From NCBI GenBank assembly GCA_028752905.1, contig JAQNBH010000088.1, positions 1 through 64,000 of the forward strand: DNA of 64,000 nucleotides, written 5' to 3'. Under the pieces are notes generated by a model, which did not search any database, had not been told where the DNA came from, and was given only the letters and a program-made list of their open reading frames with translations. The position numbers and the translations under genes were made by a program. This DNA comes from Cladorhizidae sp. MBARI D1340-BT2. Lineage: Eukaryota > Porifera > Demospongiae > Poecilosclerida > Cladorhizidae. Positions 38,566-50,043 of this stretch are shown here, one piece after another. Positions within the stretch are counted from its first letter, which is position 1; each line of letters opens with the position of its first letter.

Positions 38566-40932
38566 TTATAGGCCCACCAGTAGTGAGCCACTGCAAGACT
38601 GACCACTAATTACTAGACTAATAGGCCCACCAGTAGTGAGCCACTGCAACACTGACCCACTAATTACTAGACTAATAGGCCCACCAGTAGTGAGCCACTG
38701 CAACACTGACCCACTAATTACTAGACTAATAGAACCAGTAGTGAGCCACTGCAACACTGACCCACTAATTACTTGACTAATATGCCTACCAGTTGTGAGC
38801 CACTGCAACACTGACCCACTAATTACTAGACTAATAGGCCCACCAGTATAGTGAGCTACTGCAACACTGACCCACTAATTACTAGACTAATAGGCCCACC
38901 AGTAGTGAGCCACTGCAACACTGACCCACTAATTACTAGACTAATAGGCACACCAGTAGTGAGCCACTGCAACACTGACCACTAATTACTAGACTAATAG
39001 GCCCACCAGTAGTGAGCCACTGCAACACTGACCCACTAATGACTAGACTAATAGGCCCACCGGTAGTGAGCCACTGCAACACTGACCACTAATTACTAGA
39101 CGAATAGGCCCACCAGTAGTGAGCCACTGCAACACTGACCCACTAATTACTAGACTAATAGGCTCACCAGTAGTGAGCCACTGCAACACTGACCCACTAA
39201 TTACTAGACTAATAGGGCCACCAGTAGTGAGCCACTGCAACACTGACCCACTAATTACTAGACTAATAGGCCCACCAGTAGTGAGCCACTGCAACACTGA
39301 CCAACTAATTACTAGACTAATAGGCCCACCAGTAGTGAGCCACTGCAACACTGACCCACTAATTACTAGACTAATAGGCCCACCAGTAGTGAGCCACTTC
39401 AACACTGACCAACTAATTACTAGACTAATAGGCCCACCAGTAGTGAGCCACTGCAACACTGACCCACTAATTACTAGACTAATAGGCCCACCAGTAGTGA
39501 GCCACTGCAAAACTGACCCACTAATTACTAGACTAATAGGCCCACCAGTAGTGAGCCACTGCAACACTGACCAACTAATTACTAGACTAATAGGCCCACC
39601 AGTGAGCCACTGCAACACTGACCAACTAATTACTAGACTAATAGGCCCACCAGTAGTGAGCCACTGCAACACTGACCCACTAATTACTAGACTAATAGGC
39701 CCACCAGTAGTGAGCCACTGCAACACTGACCCACTAATTACTAGTCTAATAGGCCCACCAGTAGTGAGCCACTGCAACACTGACCACTAATTACTAGACT
39801 AATAGGCCCACCAGTAGTGAGCCACTGCAACATTGACCACTAATTACTAGACTAATAGGCCCACCAGTAGTGAGCCACTGCAACACTGACCACTAATTAC
39901 TAGACTAATAGGCCCAACAGTAGTGAGCCACTGCAACACTGACCCACTAATTACTAGACTAATAGGCCCACCAGTAGTGAGTCACTGCAACACTGACCCA
40001 CTAATTACTAGACTAATAGGCCCACCAGTAGTGAGCCACTGCAACACTGACCACTAATTACTAGACTAATAGGCCCACCAGTAGTGAGCCACTGCAACAC
40101 TGACCCACTAATTACTAGACTAATAGGCCCACCAGTAGTGAGCCACTGCAACACTGACCCACTAATTACTAGACTAATAGGCCCAACATTGGTGAGCCAC
40201 TGCAACACTGACCCACTAATTACTAGACTTATAGGCCCACCAGTAGTGAGCCACTGCAACACTGACCCACTAATTACTAGACTTATAGGCCCACCAGTAG
40301 TGAGCCACTGCAACACTGACCCACTAATTACTAGACTAATAGGCCCACAAGTAGTGAGCCACTGCAACACTGACCCACTAATTACTAGACTAATAGGCCC
40401 ACCAGTAGTGAGCTACTGCAACACTGACCCACTAATTACTAGACTAATAGGCCCACCAGTAGTGAGCCACTGCAAGACTGACCACTAATTACTAGACTAA
40501 TAGTCCCACCAGTAGTGAGCCACTGCAACACTGACCCACTAATTACTAGACTAATAGGCCCACCAGTAGTGAGCCACTGCAGCACTGACCCACTAATTAC
40601 TAGACTAATAGGCCCACCAGTAGTGAGCCACTGCAACACTGACCCACTAATTACTAGACTAATAGGCCCACCAGTAGTGAGCCACTGCAACACTGACCCA
40701 CTAATTACTAGACTAATAGGCCCACAAGTAGTGAGCCACTGCAACACTGACCCACTAATTACTAGACTAATAGGCCCACCAGTAGTGAGCTACTGCAACA
40801 CTGACCCACTAATTACTAGACTAATAGGCCCACCAGTAGTGAGCCACTGCAAGACTGACCACTAATTACTAGACTAATAGTCCCACCAGTAGTGAGCCAC
40901 TGCAACACTGACCCACTAATTACTAGACTAAT
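37158..40932 (+). repeat. 3,812-bp near-perfect duplication, copy 1
   Basis: About 3,775 bp matches 40,970-44,744 at a constant offset of 3,812 bp. Every variant I compared is shared: CACCAGAAG, the 51-bp monomers, the ATAGAACCAG 3-bp deletion (38,731 and 42,543), the TA-insertion monomer (38,845 and 42,657), CAACATTGG (near 40,186 and 43,998), CTGCAGCACTG and CTGCAAGACTG. Open frames up to 334 codons are identical between the copies. The event postdates the 2.6-kb HOR because it includes its expanded third unit. Confidence 0.92.
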
Positions 40933-40969
40933 AGTCCCACCAGTAGTGAGCCACTGCAACACTGACCAC

Positions 40970-43900
40970 TAATTACTAGACTAATAGGCCCACCAGTAGT
41001 GAGCCACTGCAACACTGACCAACTAATTACTAGACTAATATGCCCACCAGTAGTGAGCCACTGCAACACTGACCACTAATTACTAGACTAATAGGCCCAC
41101 CAGTAGTGAGCCACTGCAACACTGACCCACTAATTACTAGACTAATAGGCCCACCAGAAGTGAGCCACTGCAACACTGACCAACTAATTACTAGACTAAT
41201 AGGCCCACCAGTAGTGAGCCACTGCAACACTGACCACTAATTACTAGACTAATAGGCCCACCAGTAGTGAGCCACTGCAACACTGACCACTAATTACTAG
41301 ACTAATAGGCCCACCAGTAGTGAGCCACTGCAACACTGACCACTAATTACTAGACTAATAGGCCCACCAGTAGTGAGCCACTGCAACACTGACCCACTAA
41401 TTACTAGACTAATAGGCCCACCAGTAGTGAGCCACTGCAACACTGACCACTAATTACTAGACTAATAGGCCCACCAGTAGTGAGCCACTGCAACACTGAC
41501 CCACTAATTACTAGACTAATAGGCCCACCAGTAGTGAGCCACTGCAACACTGACCCACTAATTACTAGACTAATAGGCCCACCAGTAGTGAGCCACTGCA
41601 AAACTGACCCACTAATTACTAGACTAATAGGCCCACCAGTAGTGAGCCACTGCAACACTGACCAACTAATTACTAGACTAATAGGCCCACCAGTGAGCCA
41701 CTGCAACACTGACCAACTAATTACTAGACTAATAGGCCCACCAGTAGTGAGCCACTGCAACACTGACCCACTAATTACTAGACTAATAGGCCCACCAGTA
41801 GTGAGCCACTGCAACACTGACCCACTAATTACTAGACTTATAGGCCCACCAGTAGTGAGCCACTGCAACACTGACCCACTAATTACTAGACTAATAGGCC
41901 CACAAGTAGTGAGCCACTGCAACACTGACCCACTAATTACTAGACTTATAGGCCCACCAGTAGTGAGCCACTGCAACACTGACCCACTAATTACTAGACT
42001 TATAGGCCCACCAGTAGTGAGCCACTGCAACACTGACCCACTAATTACTAGACTAATAGGCCCACAAGTAGTGAGCCACTGCAACACTGACCCACTAATT
42101 ACTAGACTAATAGGCCCACTAGTAGTGAGCCACTGCAACACTGACCCACTAATTACTAGACTAATAGGCCCACCAGTAGTGAGCCACTGCAACACTGACC
42201 AACTAATTACTAGACTTATAGGCCCACCAGTAGTGAGCCACTGCAACACTGACCCACTAATTACTAGACTAATAGGCCCACAAGTAGTGAGCCACTGCAA
42301 CACTGACCCACTAATTACTAGACTAATAGGCCCACTAGTAGTGAGCCACTGCAACACTGACCCACTAATTACTAGACTTATAGGCCCACCAGTAGTGAGC
42401 CACTGCAAGACTGACCACTAATTACTAGACTAATAGGCCCACCAGTAGTGAGCCACTGCAACACTGACCCACTAATTACTAGACTAATAGGCCCACCAGT
42501 AGTGAGCCACTGCAACACTGACCCACTAATTACTAGACTAATAGAACCAGTAGTGAGCCACTGCAACACTGACCCACTAATTACTTGACTAATATGCCTA
42601 CCAGTTGTGAGCCACTGCAACACTGACCCACTAATTACTAGACTAATAGGCCCACCAGTATAGTGAGCTACTGCAACACTGACCCACTAATTACTAGACT
42701 AATAGGCCCACCAGTAGTGAGCCACTGCAACACTGACCCACTAATTACTAGACTAATAGGCACACCAGTAGTGAGCCACTGCAACACTGACCACTAATTA
42801 CTAGACTAATAGGCCCACCAGTAGTGAGCCACTGCAACACTGACCCACTAATGACTAGACTAATAGGCCCACCGGTAGTGAGCCACTGCAACACTGACCA
42901 CTAATTACTAGACGAATAGGCCCACCAGTAGTGAGCCACTGCAACACTGACCCACTAATTACTAGACTAATAGGCTCACCAGTAGTGAGCCACTGCAACA
43001 CTGACCCACTAATTACTAGACTAATAGGGCCACCAGTAGTGAGCCACTGCAACACTGACCCACTAATTACTAGACTAATAGGCCCACCAGTAGTGAGCCA
43101 CTGCAACACTGACCAACTAATTACTAGACTAATAGGCCCACCAGTAGTGAGCCACTGCAACACTGACCCACTAATTACTAGACTAATAGGCCCACCAGTA
43201 GTGAGCCACTTCAACACTGACCAACTAATTACTAGACTAATAGGCCCACCAGTAGTGAGCCACTGCAACACTGACCCACTAATTACTAGACTAATAGGCC
43301 CACCAGTAGTGAGCCACTGCAAAACTGACCCACTAATTACTAGACTAATAGGCCCACCAGTAGTGAGCCACTGCAACACTGACCAACTAATTACTAGACT
43401 AATAGGCCCACCAGTGAGCCACTGCAACACTGACCAACTAATTACTAGACTAATAGGCCCACCAGTAGTGAGCCACTGCAACACTGACCCACTAATTACT
43501 AGACTAATAGGCCCACCAGTAGTGAGCCACTGCAACACTGACCCACTAATTACTAGTCTAATAGGCCCACCAGTAGTGAGCCACTGCAACACTGACCACT
43601 AATTACTAGACTAATAGGCCCACCAGTAGTGAGCCACTGCAACATTGACCACTAATTACTAGACTAATAGGCCCACCAGTAGTGAGCCACTGCAACACTG
43701 ACCACTAATTACTAGACTAATAGGCCCAACAGTAGTGAGCCACTGCAACACTGACCCACTAATTACTAGACTAATAGGCCCACCAGTAGTGAGTCACTGC
43801 AACACTGACCCACTAATTACTAGACTAATAGGCCCACCAGTAGTGAGCCACTGCAACACTGACCACTAATTACTAGACTAATAGGCCCACCAGTAGTGAG

Positions 43901-44744
43901 CCACTGCAACACTGACCCACTAATTACTAGACTAATAGGCCCACCAGTAGTGAGCCACTGCAACACTGACCCACTAATTACTAGACTAATAGGCCCAACA
44001 TTGGTGAGCCACTGCAACACTGACCCACTAATTACTAGACTTATAGGCCCACCAGTAGTGAGCCACTGCAACACTGACCCACTAATTACTAGACTTATAG
44101 GCCCACCAGTAGTGAGCCACTGCAACACTGACCCACTAATTACTAGACTAATAGGCCCACAAGTAGTGAGCCACTGCAACACTGACCCACTAATTACTAG
44201 ACTAATAGGCCCACCAGTAGTGAGCTACTGCAACACTGACCCACTAATTACTAGACTAATAGGCCCACCAGTAGTGAGCCACTGCAAGACTGACCACTAA
44301 TTACTAGACTAATAGTCCCACCAGTAGTGAGCCACTGCAACACTGACCCACTAATTACTAGACTAATAGGCCCACCAGTAGTGAGCCACTGCAGCACTGA
44401 CCCACTAATTACTAGACTAATAGGCCCACCAGTAGTGAGCCACTGCAACACTGACCCACTAATTACTAGACTAATAGGCCCACCAGTAGTGAGCCACTGC
44501 AACACTGACCCACTAATTACTAGACTAATAGGCCCACAAGTAGTGAGCCACTGCAACACTGACCCACTAATTACTAGACTAATAGGCCCACCAGTAGTGA
44601 GCTACTGCAACACTGACCCACTAATTACTAGACTAATAGGCCCACCAGTAGTGAGCCACTGCAAGACTGACCACTAATTACTAGACTAATAGTCCCACCA
44701 GTAGTGAGCCACTGCAACACTGACCCACTAATTACTAGACTAAT
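40970..44744 (+). repeat. 3,812-bp near-perfect duplication, copy 2
   Basis: Second copy of 37,158-40,932. On the left, the junction near 40,970 joins ATAGTCCCACC monomers directly to the AATATGCCC block. On the right, the match stops near 44,744 where ATAGTCCC in copy 1 corresponds to ATAGGCCC here. No gene is present. Confidence 0.92.
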
Positions 44745-46130
44745 AGGCCCACCAGTAGTGAGCCACTGCAACACTGACCACTAATTACTAGACTAATAGG
44801 CCCACCAGTAGTGAGCCACTGCAGCACTGACCCACTAATTACTAGACTAATAGGCCCACCAGTAGTGAGCCACTGCAACACTGACCCACTAATTACTAGA
44901 CTAATAGGCCAACCAGTAGTGAGCCACTGCAACACTGACCCACTAATTATTGACTAATAGGCCTACCAGTTGTGAGCCACTGCAACACTGACCCACTAAT
45001 TACTAGACTAATAGGCCCACCAGTATAGTGAGCTACTGCAACACTGACCCACTAATTACTAGACTAATAGGCCCACCAGTAGTGAGCCACTGCAACACTG
45101 ACCCACTAATTACTAGACTAATAGGCCCACCAGTAGTGAGCCACTGCAACACTGACCACTAATTACTAGACTAATAGGGCCACCAGTAGTGAGCCACTGC
45201 AACACTGACCCACTAATTACTAGACTAATAGGCCCACCGGTAGTGAGCCACTGCAACACTGACCACTAATTACTAGACTAATAGGCCCACCAGTAGTGAG
45301 CCACTGCAACACTGACCCACTAATTACTAGACTAATAGGCCCACCAGTAGTGAGCCACTGCAACACTGACCCACTAATTACTAGACTAATAGGCCCACCA
45401 GTAGTGAGCCACTGCAACACTGACCCACTAATTACTAGACTAATAATAGTGAGCCACTGCAACACTGACCCACTAATTACTAGACTAATAGGCCCACCAG
45501 TATAGTGAGCTACTGCAACACTGGCCCACTAATTACTAGACTAATAGGCCCACCAGTAGTGAGCCACTGCAACACTGACCCACTAATTACTAGACTAATA
45601 GGCCCACCAGTAGTGAGCCACTGCAACACTGACCACTAATTACTAGACTAATAGGCCCACCAGTAGTGAGCCACTGCAACACTGACCCACTAATTACTAG
45701 ACTAATAGGCCCACCAGTAGTGAGCCACTGCAACACTGACCCACTAATTACTAGACTAATAGGCCCACCAGTAGTGAGCCACTGCAACACTGACCAACTA
45801 ATTACTAGACTAATAGGCCCACCAGTAGTGAGACACTGCAACACTGACCCACTAATTACTAGACTAATAGGCCCACCAGTATAGTGAGCTACTGCAACAC
45901 TGACCCACTAATTACTAGACTAATAGGCCCACCAGTAGTGAGCCACTGCAACACTGACCCACTAATTACTAGACTAATAGGCCCACCAGTAGTGAGCCAC
46001 TGCAACACTGACCACTAATTACTAGACTAATAGGCCCACCAGTAGTGAGCCACTGCAACACTGACCCACTAATTACTAGACTAATAGGCCCACCAGTAGT
46101 GAGCCACTGCAACACTGACCACTAATTACT
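44745..46130 (+). repeat. Satellite tract with TA-insertion monomer cluster
   Basis: Contains three TA-insertion monomers in under 0.9 kb (AGTATAG at 45,022, 45,499 and 45,878), an ATTATTGACTA (minus 1) monomer near 44,946, and a 45-bp deletion monomer near 45,442 (AATAATAGTGAG). Related order occurs at 47.7-48.3 kb and 50.65-51.2 kb. No gene is present. Confidence 0.78.
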
Positions 46131-47050
46131 AGACCAATAGGTCCACCAGTAGTGAGCCACTGCAACACTGACCCACTAATTACTTGACTAATAGGCCCAC
46201 CAGTAGTGAGCTACTGCAACACTGACCCACTAATTACTAGACTAATAGGCCCACCAGTAGTGAGCCACTGCAACACTGAACCACTAATTACTAGACTAAT
46301 AGGCCAACCAGTAGTGAGCCACTGCAACACTGACCCACTAATTACTAGACTAATAGGCCCACCAGTAGTGAGCCACTGCAACACTGACCCACTAATTACT
46401 AGACTAATAGGCCCACCAGTAGTGAGCCACTGCAACACTGACCAACTAATTACTAGACTAATAGGCCCACCAGTAGTGAGCCACTGCAACACTGACCCAC
46501 TAATTACTAGACTAATAGGCCCACCAGTAGTGAGCCACTGCAACACTGACCCACTAATTACTAGACTAATAGGCCCACCAGTAGTGAGCCACTGCAACAC
46601 TGACCCACTAAATACTAGACTAATAGGCCCACCAGTATTGAGCCACTGCAACACTGACCCACTTATTACTAGTTTAATAGGCCCACTAGTAGTGAGCCAC
46701 TGCAACACTGAACCACTAATTACTAGACTAATAGGCCCACCAGTAGTGAGCCACTGCAACACTGACCTACTAATTACTAGACTAATAGGCTCACCGGTAG
46801 TGAGCCACTGCAACACTGACCCACTAATTACTAGACTAATAGGCTCACCAGTAGTGACCCACTGCAACACTGACCCACTAATTACTAGACTAATAGGCCC
46901 ACCAGTAGTGATCTTCTGCAACACTGACCCACTAATTACTAGACTAATAGGCCCACCAGTAGTGAGCCACTGCAACACTGACCCACTAATTACTAGACTA
47001 AAAGGCCCACCAGTAGTGAGCCACTGCAACACTGACCACTAATTACTAGA
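46131..47050 (+). repeat. Divergent satellite island without a duplicate in the window
   Basis: Shows an unusual load of private substitutions: AGACCAATAGGTCC (near 46,132), CACTAAATACTAG (near 46,607), ACTTATTACTAGTTTAATAGG (near 46,661), GACCTACT (near 46,765), GTGACCCACTGC (near 46,854), GTGATCTTCTGC (near 46,909) and CTAAAAGGCCC (near 46,998). It is mostly 54-bp monomers, which gives an uninterrupted frame of about 0.8 kb on both strands. That frame is not a gene: it has a GTG start and only the satellite repeat. Divergence without amplification suggests an older segment. Confidence 0.75.
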
Positions 47051-47099
47051 CTAATAGGCCCACCAGTAGTGAGCCACTGCAACACTGACCCACTAATTA

Positions 47100-50043
47100 C
47101 TAGACTTATAGGCCCACCAGTAGTGAGCCACTGCAACACTGACCCACTAATTACTAGACTAATAGGCCCACCAGTAGTGAGCCACTGCAACACTGACCAA
47201 CTAATTACTAGACTAATAGGCCCACCAGTAGTGAGCCACTGCAACACTGACCACTAATTACTAGACTAATAGGCCCACCAGTAGTGAGCCACTGCAACAC
47301 TGACCTACTAATTACTAGACTAATAGGCCCACCAGTAGTGAGCCACTGCAACACTGACCACTAATTACTAGACTAATAGGCCCACCAGTAGTGAGCCACT
47401 GCAACACTGACCCACTAATTACTAGACTAATAGGCCCACCAGTAGTGAGCCACTGCAACACTGACCCACTAATTACTAGACTAATAGGCCCACCAGTAGT
47501 GAGTCACTGCAACACTGACCCACTAATTACTAGACTAATAGGCCCACCAGTAGTGAGTCACTGTAACACTGACCCACTAATTACTAGACTAATAGGCCCA
47601 CCAGTAGTGAGCCACTGCAACACTGACCAACTAATTACTAGACTAATAGGCCCACAAGTAGTGAGCCACTGCAACACTGACCCACTAATTACTAGACTAA
47701 TAGGCCCACCAGTATAGTGAGCTACTGCAACACTGACCCACTAATTACTAGACTAATAGGCCCACCAGTAGTGAGCCACTGCAACACTGACCCACTAATT
47801 ACTAGACTAATAGGCCCACCAGTAGTGAGCCACTGCAACACTGACCACTAATTACTAGACTAATAGGCCCACCAGTAGTGAGCCACTGCAACACTGACCC
47901 ACTAATTACTAGACTAATAGGCCCACCAGTAGTGAGCCACTGCAACACTGAACACTAATTACTAGACTAATAGGCCCACCAGTAGTGAGCCACTGCAACA
48001 CTGACCCACTAATTACTAGACTAATAGGCCCACCAGTAGTGAGCCACTGCAACACTGACCCACTAATTACTAGACTAATAGGCCCACCAGTAGTGAGCCA
48101 CTGCAACACTGACCCACTAATTACTAGACTAATAGTAATGAGCCACTGCAACACTGACCCACTAATTACTAGACTAATAGGCCCACCAGTATAGTGAGCT
48201 ACTGCAACACTGACCCACTAATTACTAGACTAATAGGCCCACCAGTAGTGAGCCACTGCAACACTGACCCACTAATTACTAGACTAATAGGCCCACCAGT
48301 AGTGAGCCACTGCAACACTGACCACTAATTACTAGACTAATAGGCCCACCAGTAGTGAGCCACTGCAACACTGACCCACTAATTACTAGACTAATAGGCC
48401 CACCAGTAGTGAGCCAATGCAACACTGACCCACTAATTACTAGACTACTAGTAGTGAGCCACTGCAACACTGACCACTAATTACTAGACTAATAGGCCCA
48501 CCAGTAGTGAGCCACTGCAACACTGACCAACTAATTACTAGACTAATAGGCCCACCAGTAGTGAGCCACTGCAACACTGACCCACTAATTATAAACTTAT
48601 AGGCCCACCAGTAGTCAGCCACTGCAACACTGACCCACTAATTACTAGACTAATAGGCCCACCAGTAGTGAGACACTGCAACACTGACCCACTAATTACT
48701 AGACTAATAGGCCCACCAGTAGTGAGCCACTGCAACACTGACCAACTAATTACTAGACTAATATGCCCACCAGTAGTGAGCCACTGCAACACTGACCACT
48801 AATTACTAGACTAATAGGCCCACCAGTAGTGAGCCACTGCAACACTGACCCACTAATTACTAGACTAATAGGCCCACCAGTAGTGAGTCACTGCAACACT
48901 AACCCACTAATTACTAGACTAATAGGCCCACCAGTAGTGAGCCACTGCAACACTGACCACTAATTACTAGACTAATAGGCCCACTAGTAGTGAGCCACTG
49001 CAACACTGACCCACTAATTACTAGACTAATAGGCCCACCAGTAGTGAGCCACTGCAACACTGACCCACTAATTACTAGACTTATAGGCCCACCAGTAGTG
49101 AGCCACTGCAACACTGACCCACTAATTACTAGACTAATAGGCCCACAATTAGTGAGCCACTGCAACACTTACCCACTAATTACTAGACTAATAGGCCCAC
49201 CAGTAGTGAGCCACTGCAACACTGACCCACTAATTACTAGACTAATAGGCCCACCAGTAGTGAGCCACTGCAACACTGACCACTAATTACTAGACTAATA
49301 GGCCCACCAGTAGTGAGCCACTGCAACATTGACCCACTAATTACTAGACTAATAGGCCCACCAGTAGTGAGTCACTGCAACACTGACCCACTAATTACTA
49401 GAATAATAGGCCCACCAGTAGTGAGCCACTGCAACACTGACCAACTAATTACTAGACTAATAGGCCTACCAGTAGTGAGCCACTGCAACACTGACCCACT
49501 AATTACTAGACTAATAGGCCCACCAGTAGTGAGCCACTGCAACACTGACCCACTAATTAGTAGACTAATAGGCCCACCAGTAGTGAGCCACTGCAACACT
49601 GACCACTACTTACTAGACTAATAGGCCCACCAATAGTGAGCCACTGCAACACTGACCCACTAATTACTAGACTAATAGGCCCACCAGTAGTGAGCCACTG
49701 CAAAACTGACCCACTAATTACTAGACTAATAGGCCCACCAGTAGTGAGCCACTGCAACACTGACCAACTAATTACTAGACGAATAGGCCCACCAGTAGTG
49801 AGCCACTGCAACACTGACCCACTAATTACTAGACTAATAGGCCCACCAGTAGTGAGCCACTGCAACACTGACCACTAATACATAGACTAATAGGCCCACC
49901 AGTAGTGAGCCACTGCAACACTGACCCACTAATTACTAGACTAATAGGCCACCAGTAGTGAGCCACTGCAACACTGACCAACTAATTACAAGACTAATAA
50001 GGCCCACCAGTAGTGAGCCACTGCAACACTGACCAACTAATTA
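47100..50043 (+). repeat. 2,944-bp tandem HOR, copy 1
   Basis: Matches 50,044-53,040 at offset 2,944 bp, rising to 2,998 bp after one extra monomer in copy 2. Markers are CACAAGTAG, TA-insertion monomers 47,711/50,655 and 48,188/51,132, ATAGTAATGAG 45-bp monomers (near 48,131 and 51,075), the ACTAGT 45-bp monomer 48,447/51,391, and the unusual ATTATAAACTTATAGG monomer (near 48,589 and 51,533). CACAATTAGTG with AACACTTACCC is near 49,145. No gene is present. Confidence 0.9.

Noticed and set aside
37668..38609. Plus-strand SHCNTDPLITRLIGPPVV repeat protein, for example a surface or antifreeze-type repeat protein
   Set aside because: No ATG, signal peptide, non-repeat domain or conserved frame. 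The same DNA is open on the other strand, and frequent 1-bp deletions show that the frame is not under selection.
37158..44744. Calling the 3,812-bp duplication a definite assembly error
   Set aside because: Other tandem HOR copies in the window differ slightly, which shows the assembler can separate copies. Sequence alone cannot decide, so it is kept as an open question.
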